This document shows, one piece after another, positions 24,317 to 34,030 of a stretch of DNA of 64,000 nt. Below the pieces are notes generated by a model, which made no database searches, was not told the origin of the DNA, and saw only the letters and a list, made by a program, of their open reading frames with translations. The DNA is from Nectonema munidae. Lineage: Eukaryota; Nematomorpha; Nectonematoida; Nectonematidae. Made by a program: the position numbers and the translations under genes. The first letter of the stretch is position 1. Each line of letters opens with the position of its first letter. Where the stretch lies: the NCBI GenBank assembly GCA_030549495.1, contig JAUIRK010001031.1:62001-126000 (forward strand), in the 5' to 3' direction.

Positions 24317-24565
24317 TTACGTAAAACTACACCTACATCTACAAGGAAAAAGCTCTTCGCCCACTGTTACGAAGCCATGAGGAAAATAACATTTGTGGAA
24401 GTTTGATGTAATACTTTTCCAAACATCGCGTATTGAATAAAACTTGTCAGTGTTTTTTCTTTGCAAACGAGAACTTTTGTCATCAAGAAGCAAATATGAG
24501 AGAATGAAGAAATTTTGATTATAGTAGAAATAAAATGTTCTATTCAGCTTAAAATTATTTTTCAA
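24317..24565 (-). pseudogene. piggyBac-type transposase fragment
   Basis: The minus strand encodes LLLDDKSSRLQRKNTDKFYS, IRDVWKSITSNFHKCYFPHG and FVTVGEELFPCRCRCSFT. This matches the piggyBac (DDE_Tnp_1_7) segment whose usual form is a Phe-Asp-Asp...R start, IR.(V/L)W, then vTvDEqL.p.rGRC.F. The catalytic DEQL Asp is Gly here (VGEEL). Only about 80 residues remain. It shows that autonomous piggyBac relatives once existed in this genome, relevant to the TTAA-flanked elements at 34 and 41.6 kb. Confidence 0.65.
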
Positions 24566-25004
24566 ACTTTTGTTACATCTGAGAAAATATATTGCTGAAT
24601 GACCTACACATATCTTTATAGAAAATGGAGGTCATCAATCTACTCAGTGTACCTGAAAAAAAGTATTGGTAATATGCGTCAAATAAAATAAATATCAAAC
24701 TTTAATAACAGCTCGTCTGATTGATTTATCGGGACTTTGGATATTTGACTTTCTTTTATCACGCACAGATTCAGTGTACTTAAAAATGGTAGTGAATGAG
24801 TTTTTTAAATAATAAAAATAAAATCATTCATATTTTTATATTTTGACAGATTCAGTCAATTTTGATTTATATTCTCGATAATTGACATCTTTTAGCGAAG
24901 GAAAGATCAATTCAGCGTGCTTGATAAAGGTGAGGAATTATTGTGTGAGGAAGGGAACTTATTTTTTATACTTTTAAAATATTTGTCCGAAACTCGGCAG
25001 TAAA

Positions 25005-25150
25005 ACAACTGAAATAATATGGAGTCTACTCACAAGTCAAACAAATCTTTTAATGATATAAAATTATTGGTGGAGAAATTATCATTTTTCACCTCACCCT
25101 ACCGTCTTGAAATCACATTGTAAGAGGGACGTCTCCCCCTGCCCCTAAGG
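25005..25150 (-). repeat. Interspersed repeat R1, copy 4
   Basis: On the minus strand: TACAATGTGATTTCAAGAC, ACCAATAATTTTATATCATT, GTTTGACTTGTGAGTAGACT. It lies directly beyond the elongin C 3' end. Confidence 0.5.
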
Positions 25151-25217
25151 TAAAAGGAAAACAGAAAAAGGGAAATTTGAAGAAACTATATTAAATATCT
25201 TTAAAATGCATACAAAA

Positions 25218-25223
25218 TTTATT
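25218..25223 (-). terminator. Candidate poly(A) signal of elongin C
   Basis: AATAAA on the minus strand, about 50 bp beyond the elongin C stop codon. Confidence 0.5.
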
Positions 25224-25273
25224 ATTAATTATGTTAATACATTTAATTAACCATCTAATTTAAAATATTTCTT

Positions 25274-25618
25274 TCAACAATCTAAAAAATTAGCTGCCAT
25301 AAGAAGCTGTAATGCAATTTCGGGTGCAATAGGAAATTCAGGAATTTCTGTCGAACTATTAGTATATTTTACTTTATATGCAAAATACATACAAACTCTT
25401 TCAAGAATATGTGATGGTATTTCACGAAAATTAATTTCATTGCTTTCATTTTCTGAAAAATGGCCGGGACCAGATAGCATATTTTTTATTGTACCAGAGG
25501 TCAAAGCATATTCTTTTTTAATTATAAATTCATGTCCATCGGAGGAAATTAATTTTACATACATTGCATTAGGACCAGTTAAGCCTCCATAATTTTTTTC
25601 TTCAATTTTATTCTCCAT
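25274..25618 (-). CDS. ELOC: Elongin C (BC-box partner of cullin ligases), intact
   Basis: Elongin C is the small SKP1-like/BTB-fold adaptor that binds elongin B and BC-box proteins in cullin-2/5 ubiquitin ligases, and elongin A in the elongation factor. The frame is 114 codons (human 112). From about residue 10 it is nearly identical to the family: [72 protein letters not shown], ending MAANFLDC. The divergent N-terminus [12 protein letters not shown] is also usual in length. There is no intron and no frame damage. A poly(A) signal follows at 25223. A SINE sits about 110 bp upstream of the ATG. Lack of introns could mean natural intron loss or an old retrocopy, but full conservation argues it is functional. 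Confidence 0.95.
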   Translation of the reverse strand: MENKIEEKNYGGLTGPNAMYVKLISSDGHEFIIKKEYALTSGTIKNMLSGPGHFSENESNEINFREIPSHILERVCMYFAYKVKYTNSSTEIPEFPIAPEIALQLLMAANFLDC

Positions 25619-25725
25619 TTTATTTTAGGATAAATATAAAGTTAAAAAAATTATAAAAAAATACTTTTTTTTGAAAAATTTAATAGATAAATTTACAAAA
25701 ATTAAAATTTCTATAGGTATAAAAT

Positions 25726-25897
25726 GAACCCCAATGGTTGTTAAAGTGTACCTCTCAGCTTAAGAGTTGAAGGGGGTTCTATCTCCAAGGCTCCCAACTC
25801 TTAAGAACAAATTCACTAAAACTGTTATTAACCATCTTAAGCATAATGGGAGCATATATCCTTATTGCTGAAAGTGATTTGATATCTCCAACTAACC
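25726..25897 (+). repeat. tRNA-derived SINE, copy 3, with 13-bp TSD
   Basis: Flanked by the perfect duplication ATAGGTATAAAAT at 25713-25725 and 25898-25910, the signature of target-primed retroposition. The body matches the copies at 636-791 and 13540-13735. It lies in the 5' flank of elongin C, in the opposite orientation to that gene. Confidence 0.85.
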
Positions 25898-25910
25898 ATA
25901 GGTATAAAAT

Positions 25911-27070
25911 ATAATAAGAATTAAATATTTTATATAATTTCTCAATTTCTGGTCGACATAATTTTATTATTGGCAACAATATATGAATTTTCTGTTATTC
26001 AGCACCTTTGTTAATCATTTACAAAAAATTTTCAATAATATCAAATCTCGTAATCAAGTTATATTTACATTTTTGATTAAGGATCTTCCTCGAGTAATGT
26101 TATAATAATAGCATATGAAATAAGCGTTTGCTGATTTATTTTCATGATTGATATGTATAAAAGTTCCAACAAACACTCCAAACAAATAAAATTCTGCATT
26201 TAAGTTTTTAGAAAATAAATTCGCACATATAAGTGAGAAGCTGGAATTCTTATTGGATCTTAATTTCGAGCCCTATTCAAGTTTTCGTCATCTCAGTTAT
26301 GGAGTGAGAGTAAAAATGCACTTTTTACATTCCCATCTTGATTATTTTCGAAAAAATTGTGGCAATTACAGTGAGAGAAAGAGAAGAAAATTATTGTTGA
26401 AGAAAAAATTGGACATATGGAGTTGAAAATCAATAACCAAATTGGCCGTTATTAAATTTTAAGATGCATTTATCATATATTGAACGTTATGAAACTATGA
26501 GTGATGACATGAGTATTATAATTTTACAATATAAAATATATATTGTGTAAAATTTATATATATAAATATGAATCATTAATTCTTATACTCTATAGATTTT
26601 TTTACTTCAGAAATCGGAACTTTTAAGTCTATAATTGACACTTTTTAGTTTTTTCGAATATCTGGTATAATAAACAGGTGATAAGTCGTAAGTAACTAAC
26701 CTTTCAAAGATATTTTCTAGCTGACTTAAAATTTTTGAACAAAAACACAGCCAACGTTAGATTGTATATATCATATAATTTTAGTAGATAATTTTGCTAA
26801 AATATTATTCCAGTATATTGGAATGGCCTTAAATCAAATATAATTTTAACTGCCCGTTTTTAGAGATTTTCAATTTTCTTTTTTTGATAAGGGTACCAAT
26901 TAACAATACTATAATTTAGATGTGAAACAAAAAGTTGCTTGTAATTCATAAGCTTACTAAGAGGAAATACATCTTTGATTTGATACAAAATCTCTATAAC
27001 TCGATTCAAGTTCAAATTCAAAATGTGTATATACTAAAACATTTTAAAAAATTTAAATCAAAAAGTAAAG
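25911..27070. other. AT-rich gene-free stretch
   Basis: No gene or clear repeat end. A short open frame at 26935-27225 overlaps the piggyBac-like terminus at 27074 and is not credible as a gene. Confidence 0.5.
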
Positions 27071-27073
27071 TCT

Positions 27074-27230
27074 TTAACCCATTTACGACAAGTGTTCCCA
27101 AAGGGAACGCAGATGGATTCCTACTTTACATGGAATTTAATAGGAATTACAAAAGTCGTCTGCTTTGCTTGGTTTTAAATGGTTTAAGTAGATGTAGAAA
27201 AAGATCATGCTTAAATTTGAAGTAGAATGT
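27074..27230 (+). mobile_element. piggyBac-like terminal fragment
   Basis: TTAACCCATTTACGACAAG then GTTCCCAAAGGGAACGCAG. Similar to 4515-4600. The TTAA-CCC start fits piggyBac-like ends. The CCCAAAGGG core is palindromic. No right end was seen. Confidence 0.45.
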
Positions 27231-27888
27231 GATAAGTCTTAAAGTTCTGGGTAATGAATTGAAGAGAAGGGAGGATGTTGATAAAAATGTTTTTTGAGCT
27301 TTTGGTTTCTGCTTCTTATGGGAGGAATGTCGGAAAATTTGTTCAATTTCAATTGTTTTTTGTTGAGGGGATTATGGAGTTCTTTAAATGTAATCAGGAG
27401 AAATTTAAACTGAAGAAACTTTATGTTTGGAAGGATGTTCGTATCTTGTAGATGATGAGATTTTATTTTGTTGAATTTTTGAGGCTAAAAATGTACTTAA
27501 ACAGTTTTATGTCAATCTGAATATTTGGTTGAGAAATTATGACTTTTCACCCCTTCTTCTTAATTTCAGGAGAAATTATGACTTTTATTTACATAATTAT
27601 CGAAATTTAGTTTTTTATTAATAATGATTCAAAGTATGTTAATTTTGTCACATAAATCTATTCTTGTTCGTTGAAAGCATTTGAAAACTTTACATTTTTT
27701 TGAAATGACCATACATTTAGCCTTATCTTTATTCAAAATAAAATTATTATTGTTAAACTAAGTATAGATTTGTTTAAATAAAAATGTAGAGTACCACCGT
27801 CAATAATATCTCCTTTTTTAGAGAGATAGAGATAAAAAAATTTATTGCAAAGGAAAAGTGTTGACAAAGAAAAAAAACTGAGAAATTA
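27231..27888. other. Non-coding stretch, possible LINE-like fragment
   Basis: No gene. Minus-strand stretches near 27600-27790 have the Phe/Leu/Asn-rich look of decayed LINE sequence, but no motif could be fixed. Confidence 0.35.
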
Positions 27889-28322
27889 TCTATATTATAA
27901 TAAGCAAGTGTGTGTCTGTGTGTGTGTCGCTGGAAGCATTCTCATTGGTTGAATTTATTTATATAAATGTTTTGTGTATCTATGTGTTTGAAGCATTCTG
28001 ATTTGTTGAAATTATTTATTTATATGTTTTGTGGGTATTTTTATATGTGTGGTGAGTTCATATATCTGTAATGTGAGGGTTGCTTGAAGCATTCTGATTG
28101 GTTGAAATATATTTTGTATGTATTTTTATATGGTGTAATAGAAAAATACACAGAAAAGATACAAATATTCTAAAAACTGATCACCATACCATATAACACT
28201 ATTAGCAACTCAAAATACACACTACAAGAATCCTATGTTTCGAGCGTAGCCTAAACAAAAAAAAACTAGCCGGTCCCGTTGTCGTTTCGAGCGAAGCGAG
28301 AAACGACCACGGGACCGGCTAG
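27889..28322 (+). mobile_element. Short non-autonomous Helitron/Helentron-type element
   Basis: Starts TCTATATTATAATAAGCAAG and then has a GTGTGTCTGTGTGTG run, the common 5' form of Helentron-associated elements. A fragment CATTCTGATTGGTTGAA recurs three times inside. It ends in a 57-bp near-perfect hairpin (28266-28322), outer arms CTAGCCGGTCCCG and CGGGACCGGCTAG, with CTAG at the end next to a (TA)n target. No Rep/helicase coding is present. Confidence 0.65.
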
Positions 28323-28335
28323 TATATATATATAT

Positions 28336-28475
28336 CTCCAACCTGTATTCTACGATGATTCATCTCCAAACTATATACTACAATGATTCATCTCCAACCT
28401 GTATACTACGATGATTCATCTCCAACCTGTACACTACGATGATTCATCTTCAACCTGTATACTACGATGGTTTCT
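28336..28475 (+). repeat. 28-bp minisatellite, five units
   Basis: Unit CTCCAACCTGTATACTACG plus ATGATTCAT, period exactly 28 bp. Isolated units recur at 28610-28660 and, inverted, at 32577-32625, 38823-38875 and 38978-39005. Confidence 0.85.
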
Positions 28476-29210
28476 ATTCCATGTACAAATGACTAGGGAG
28501 ACAATGTTCAACTTTCTGTTCACATTCTGCTAGATGTAAGATTTGATATACCTCATTCGGGAAGACGATGCTACATAAGTTATTACCTATATACATTATA
28601 CCTGTATACTACGATGGTTCATCTCCAACCTGTATACCGCGATAATTCATCTCCAACCTATCAGTTCATATTTTGCTAGATGTAAGATTTGATATACCTC
28701 ATTCGGGGAGAGGATGTTAGATAAGTTATTAATTTTTTCACGATATTAAATAATATATTTTATCAAATAATCAAAATAAAATTCTGTAATCAAAGAATCG
28801 AAAAATATTCTTTAAAAAATCAAAAAATATCAAACTTTCTGTTCATATTTTGCTACCTCATATGATGTTACAAAAGTTATTACCTATACTTTGCAATTTG
28901 CATGATTTTAAATATTATATTTGTCAAATAATCAAAATAAAATTCTGTAATCAAAGAATCGAAAAATATTCTTTAAAAAATCAAAAAAGATCAAACTTTC
29001 TGTTCATATTTTGCTACCTCATACGATGTTACAAAAGTTATTACCTGTACTTTTCAATTTGCACGATTTTACATATTATATTTGTTGAATAATCAAAGAA
29101 TCGAAAAATGTTCAAATCAAAAAATATTTATTCTTTTTAAATATATCGTTGGCTCCCCTTACTTTTAGTTTCGTATGTGCATAATTTGATAAAAATTAAT
29201 TATTAAAGAC
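28476..29210 (+). repeat. Repeat block Y, forward copy
   Basis: Alternating modules. One contains GCTAGATGTAAGATTTGATA and CCTCATTCGGG. The other contains CAAATAATCAAAATAAAATT and CTGTAATCAAAGAATCG and occurs about three times at roughly 165-bp spacing. The block ends TATCGTTGGCTCCCCTTACT. An inverted copy runs 39030-36005, split by a Tigger element. Confidence 0.75.
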
Positions 29211-29800
29211 TAGGTTTATCTTTCAATTTTAAAAGTAAGTATCATAAAAAGTTCATCAGTGCAGATATGAAAGTTTCTACTTCCCTTGCATGAAACACCC
29301 TGTCAAAAAAAAAAATATATAAGTATAAATTAGTGTAACTCTATCCTTTTGTTGTTCTTTGGAACACAATTTTAAAAGTTTCTACGTCAACAATATATGT
29401 GTCCGGAAACTCATTTTTATAAATTATATAAAAATCTAAGAAACGTTTCAGGTATATCAAATATGATACAATTGTTCCTATAAAGATTGAATTATTAATG
29501 TAGGAATTATGAAAATAATTAAACTAAAAAAAAGCAAAATATACCGGGCTGCTTTTCTCTTTCCCATTTTATTAATACAGCATTTTGAAAATCGGTTAAC
29601 CTGCTAAAGCAAGTTAACCATGATTTAGTTGGAAATTGAGTAGCGTACATGTTAAAAACTAGTGCAACAACACGGCAATTTTCTTATGCCCCTTTTGTAT
29701 TCTGAATATCTAGTAGGCCGCACATCAAGCATATAAAGAAATTATATATTATTATATATAAATTTGCTAGGAAAAAAAATTAATTAAAATTATTTTAAAT
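29211..29800. other. AT-rich spacer
   Basis: No gene or repeat boundary recognised. It is the 3' flank of the small zinc-finger gene. Confidence 0.5.
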
Positions 29801-30283
29801 TTATCCAAAAGTAAATATACCCCATTTGCTTTCATCCCCTTTAAATGCTTTATAGAAATTGGAATTTCTCAAAATATCACTTTCAATATCCTCACTGGAT
29901 AATATCCATAAGTTTTTTGATTCTTGATTTTCTTTAATTTTTTTTATATCTTTTGCTAATGTTAAAAAATAAAATTAGAAAATAAATAAAAATAAAAAAC
30001 AAATACCATCCAAATTATGAGCGTTTTTTAATGTGCATAGATTTTTGAATATTTACCTTTACACAAATGGCACTCCTCTTTGGGATTTTTTTCATTTGAA
30101 GTTGTATATCCTTCTTTTTGAAATTTAGAAAAGGTTTGATTTTTATGAACTAGCTGCATATGGCGCTTCAGCCTACAAATCATCGCGCCACAAATTTCAC
30201 AAGTAAAGGTCTAACATAAAATTATATATTACATCTCAGATCTATCCCTCAAAGTGAACAAAAAAACTTACTTTCTGAGGCAT
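29801..30283 (-). CDS. Small zinc-finger-like protein, 3 exons (unidentified)
   Basis: I infer exons 30283-30272, 30210-30057 and 29955-29801 on the minus strand. They give 321 nt, 106 residues plus stop, with frame kept exactly across two short introns (61 and 101 bp). Splice sites are strong: AAA|GTAAGT...TTAG and AAAG|GTAAAT...TTAG. The protein starts MPQK. It then has TFTCEICGAMICRLKRHMQL and VHKNQ, a compact Cys-x2-Cys...His-x4-His finger with 9 rather than 12 residues in the loop, and a CHLC pair near residue 52. The C-terminus is acidic/hydrophilic and ends KWGIFTFG. No family is recognised. It could be a truncated C2H2 gene or a lineage-specific one. Transcription is not shown by sequence alone. 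Confidence 0.65.
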
Positions 30284-30934
30284 TATGATAGGAATAATCA
30301 GGAAGGAAAACAAAAAAATTATTAAAGTAAATTAAAAAAGCAAAATTGAAATAAAAATTGAAGCAAAAATTTAAAGTAAAGAAGAGATAAAAATTGAAAA
30401 TTAAAAATTTGGGCAGCAATTGAGTGTGGGGAAATTGAAGGGACAATGGAATAACATAGGGCAAATCATTTGAAATTAATAGAACGGAATATTTTTTGAA
30501 AAAAAAATTCCAAAATTTTTTTGAAAAAAAAAGAATTTAGAAAAATTATTATAAAAAACAAATAAAAACTTTTTAGATCATTAAATAGATAAAAATAACG
30601 TTTACTCCACCCCCGAAAACCTCAGAGAGGTGAAAATTCGGTATTAGAAAAGTCAATTCGTCAAAAAAAACGGACTTTGTTCTGGTTAAAAAAGTGCAAA
30701 AAATTGGTGGCGTTAACTGACCATTAGGTCGGACATCACTTTTTGACAGGGGGTCAATGAACTACCATCAACCATTCTTTGACACGAGTACAATGTACTA
30801 ACTACACCCATCAAAACATGACATGAGTACAATGTACTTACATTCCTCAATCCATCACTTTTTGACAGGATGGAATTTTTCCTATATTTATTTTTAAATT
30901 ATTACCTAGGGAGGTCCCTTGTGATTATTACCAT
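30284..30934. other. Upstream region of the small gene
   Basis: AT-rich. At 30790-30855 a GAGTACAATGTACT palindrome occurs twice, and TCACTTTTTGACAGG also occurs twice (near 30748 and 30856). No exon recognised. Confidence 0.4.
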
Positions 30935-31590
30935 AAATTTTTTTTTTTATTATTTTTTTTTTATAAATTTTTAAAAAATGATTTTTATGATCCCGTTTTC
31001 AATTCAAATAACATAACATAGCATATGATCCCGTTAATATTTTTCAATAATATTTGGCTCTCTGTGGTAGTTTTTTATGCTGATTCCAACGCCGCCTTCA
31101 GTTTTTTCATATCTTATAAGGTCTCCTGTCACTTTGTGGCAAAATGTCCTAACTTTTTAATTACAAGAGATATTCAAATTTTGATTGCAGATTCGGAATA
31201 TACGCATAAAAATAAGTCAGAAACAACTATAAAATAAAATTCTAAAATAAAAATTAACTTAGAAAATTTTGATGTCAAATTTCCTGTAGGACCAAATGCA
31301 ACTTTTAAACTATAACTCCAATCATTATGAAACTTTACATAGTTCTTAATAACAGTTATCCCTATCATATTCACTTATTATATTGATTACGGTCCTTCAC
31401 AAAAAATTTTTGGCCATTTTCGGACCGAAAATCTCGGGACCTATACATGATATAAAAAAACTGTAGAGAGGGCTGAACTCAGTATAAAAAACACCCTAGA
31501 CACCCCAATGTTAAAGAAAAATATAAACGGGATCATAAAAATCTTTTTTTAAAAATTTATAAAAAAAATAATAAAAAAAATAATAAAAAA
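30935..31590. mobile_element. Foldback-type element with long imperfect inverted repeats
   Basis: The left arm has ATAAATTTTTAAAAAATGAT, TTTTATGATCCCGTT and GTTTTTTATGCTGA. The right arm, reverse complemented, has ATAAATTTTTAAAAAAAGAT, TTTTATGATCCCGTT and GTTTTTTATACTGA. Pairing continues about 200 bp inward with mismatches. GATCCCGTT is also repeated directly at 31026 in the left arm. No coding is seen. Confidence 0.65.
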
Positions 31591-31621
31591 TCGCGGGATT
31601 GTCTCTCGCTTCGCTCGAGAC

Positions 31622-32240
31622 GTAGGATTCTAGGTCCCAAAAATCTACGTCCACTTAAAGATCATTGGTAAAACTCTAGGTCCAGTTAAAGATCCTTGGT
31701 AAAATTCTAGGTCCACTTAAAGATCATTGGTAAAATTCTAGGTCCAGTTAAAGATCATTGGTACTGTGAATCTAGGTCCTGTAAAAGATCCTTGGTACCC
31801 CCATGATTCTAGGTCCTGTGAAAGATCATTGGTCCCCCCCCCCCCCCCCCCCCCCATAATTCTAGGTCTTGTTAAAGATCCTAGGTCCTATGAAAGATCA
31901 TTAGTATGGTGATTTTAGGTCCTGTTAAAAATCATTGGTATCCCCGTAAATCTAGATCCTCATTGGTACCTCTTTGATTCTAGGTTCTGTAAAAGATCAT
32001 TTGTATCTCCTTGATTCTATGTCCTTAAAAAGATAACTGGTACCACCGTGATTCTACGTCCAGTTAAAGATCATTGGTACCCCTGAGAGTTAAGCCCTGT
32101 TATAGATCATTGCTACCCTATGATATAGATCTCCTGAACGAACCCGTAAAGATCATTCGTACCCATGTTAACATCATTGGTACTTCTAAAAAACGTTTAT
32201 ATTTCTGAAAAAGATCCTTAGTACTCATAAATATCATTGG
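31622..32240 (+). repeat. Variable minisatellite, about 35-bp unit
   Basis: At least 15 units built on TTCTAGGTCC(A/T)GTTAAAG then ATCATTGGTA. AAAGATCATTGGTA is the best-kept core. Units decay to the right. A run of about 22 C occurs at 31833-31854. Confidence 0.85.
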
Positions 32241-32453
32241 TACACACAAAGATAAGACAATTTACTACATAAAATCTAAAAGATCTTTACTCATTTAAAA
32301 AGAAAATAAAGAAAGGAAATAGGAAATTAGATTATCATTAAAAATAAATTAAAGGAAAGAATATTAAAAAAGTATATTATAATATTTTACTATATAAAAT
32401 CTAGAAAAGCTTTAATTATTTTAAATTAACAAATTAGATTATCATTAAAATTA
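32241..32453. other. AT-rich spacer
   Basis: Contains AAATTAGATTATCATTAAAA twice (near 32324 and 32430). No gene. Confidence 0.5.
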
Positions 32454-32745
32454 CATGGTAATTCCTTATGTAACATCGTCTACACGAATGAGAGACTAAT
32501 TAAAGTCGCTCTCAGTATTGCTCAAATTAAATGTAGGAAACATGAAAGTTGAACATTTTCTCCCTAATTATTTGTACATTAATACCATCGTAGTATACAG
32601 TTTAGAATCATCGTAGTATACAAGTTGGCGATGACACTCAAGTTATCTAGCCGCGTTCAACCCTACAGGTTATGAGAATATATCATTACATAACAGAAAG
32701 GAGTTTCTTAAAACTCTTCATACTGAAAAAATATTATATTTTAAT
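32454..32745 (-). repeat. Repeat block Y, partial inverted copy upstream of EBP
   Basis: Shares with 38740-39035 the segments TTATGTAACATCGTCT, TTGAACATTTTCTCCCTA, ACCATCGTAGTATACAG and, nearest EBP, AAACTCTTCATACTGAAAAA. The last ends about 35 bp before the EBP start codon. Confidence 0.7.
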
Positions 32746-32766
32746 TTTTTTAATTTTTTTTATACC

Positions 32767-33393
32767 ATGTTCAACAAAATTAATTTAAATGATAGTTTGC
32801 CTGATTATCTAAAAAAGAATTTTGTTGAAAACACATTATCTTCTGAGGATATTTTTTATCCTTTTTGTTTATTTTTTACTGCCCTTTTATTCTTTATTTT
32901 TATAATTTTTGGAAGAACGCTTAGTCTTAAAGAAAAGATTAGACTTTATTGGTTTTCACTTTGTGCTATTATTCATTTAGTTGTTGAAGGTCACTTTTTA
33001 TTATACCACAAAAATTTGGTTTCTTATAATGACTTTTTGTCTCAGTTGTGGAAAGATTATGGGAAATCAGATATTAACTATCTAATATCAGATCCTTTTA
33101 CTTTAAGTGTTGAATTTGCTACAACTTTTTTTATGGGTCCACTCTGTGTTTACTCTGCTTTTTGTATTGCTAATAAAAATTCAAAGGGAAAGTTGGCTGA
33201 AATTATGGTTTCAGTACTTCAATTATATGGTGTTTTATTATATTATATAGTCCCATTTTTTGATAATTTTAAGTCTTGTGCGGGAGGAGCGTTTTATTTT
33301 ATTCTTTATTTTGCTATTTTAAATGTACCATGGTTAATATTTCCCATTCTTATTATTTTTCTGAATAGTAATTTCATATTTAATTTATACTAA
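32767..33393 (+). CDS. EBP: Emopamil-binding protein / sterol delta8-delta7 isomerase (EXPERA)
   Basis: EBP is an ER membrane enzyme that moves the sterol ring double bond from C8 to C7. This 208-residue frame (human 230) is intact and intronless. Catalytic residues align: His70 and Glu74 in IIHLVVEGHFLLY, Glu116 and Thr119 in SVEFATTFFMGPL, Asn186 and Trp189 in ILNVPWLI. The signature FLSQLWKDYGKSDINYL (residues 90-106) is also kept. Four hydrophobic helices are visible (about 30-48, 59-80, 113-135, 145-165), plus a fifth near 175-198. A poly(A) signal lies 20 bp after the stop. The C-terminal tail is shorter than in vertebrates. EBPL is the alternative, but the extent of match to catalytic EBP favours the enzyme. 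Repeat blocks flank it on both sides. Confidence 0.9.
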   Translation: MFNKINLNDSLPDYLKKNFVENTLSSEDIFYPFCLFFTALLFFIFIIFGRTLSLKEKIRLYWFSLCAIIHLVVEGHFLLYHKNLVSYNDFLSQLWKDYGKSDINYLISDPFTLSVEFATTFFMGPLCVYSAFCIANKNSKGKLAEIMVSVLQLYGVLLYYIVPFFDNFKSCAGGAFYFILYFAILNVPWLIFPILIIFLNSNFIFNLY

Positions 33394-33412
33394 TTCTAGT
33401 GATTTTCTCATC

Positions 33413-33418
33413 AATAAA
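33413..33418 (+). terminator. Poly(A) signal of EBP
   Basis: AATAAA 20 bp past the EBP stop codon, followed by a T-rich downstream element. Confidence 0.6.
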
Positions 33419-33839
33419 GATTTTTTATTTCTTTTACTATTTTACCTAATTTTATTTGCATCTTGCATAAAAGGGCTAAATAATTTTTAACTGAAAACTA
33501 TATAAAGACCTCCCTCCCTCCCCTATTTTGAGGAAATGTGACCCTTTGATTTAAGTATCTTGTTCAGTTTAGCTGCTCTAAAAATTAGAAACAAGCTTTT
33601 GCAGTTGTCTGCGATTATGGTGAGATTAGATCCCAAACTTGCAAGTGTCATTTTCGGGTAATTAAATAAGTGTGGTATGTTCATTGGACAAAATTTTTTG
33701 CATAATAAATATATGAGCTTTGATATTATCAACATGTTATGTTCTTAGAGGGTAGGCAAAATTTAATTAAAATTTCGTCAAAAGTATCATTTTTAAATTT
33801 CATCAATTTGTAAAAAAATATATAAAGTAGTCTTATAGC
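33419..33839. other. Non-coding spacer after EBP
   Basis: No gene. A C/T tract (CCTCCCTCCCTCCCC) at about 33508 is the only distinctive feature. Confidence 0.5.
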
Positions 33840-33990
33840 GAAAAAAATCTCTCAACTAAAAAAATTGGCTGAACCACATCTCTTCAAACTTTGTGACTTA
33901 CTAAAAATTTGTAGCTGCATATTTTGATACCATTTTCATGGTAGTTGAATGACACTATTATATTAAAAACTATTAAATTAAAAAGTTAAT
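33840..33990 (+). mobile_element. Fragment of the satellite-bearing piggyBac-like family
   Basis: AAATTGGCTGAACCACATCT, then ACCATTTTCATGGTAGTTGA, matching 41640-41740 and the reverse complement of 11800-11930. It lacks the terminal CCCTATTAG motif. Confidence 0.6.
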
Positions 33991-34030
33991 ATTTTTTTAA
34001 CAAACATATACAGTTGAGCTTCCATATTAA

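Noticed and set aside
28850-29092. 80-codon frame in block Y
   Set aside because: Lies within roughly 165-bp tandem modules; no conservation of frame between modules.
30249-30464. Minus-strand open frame overlapping the first exon of the small zinc-finger gene
   Set aside because: Low-complexity Phe/Asn-rich translation; the spliced model explains the region better.
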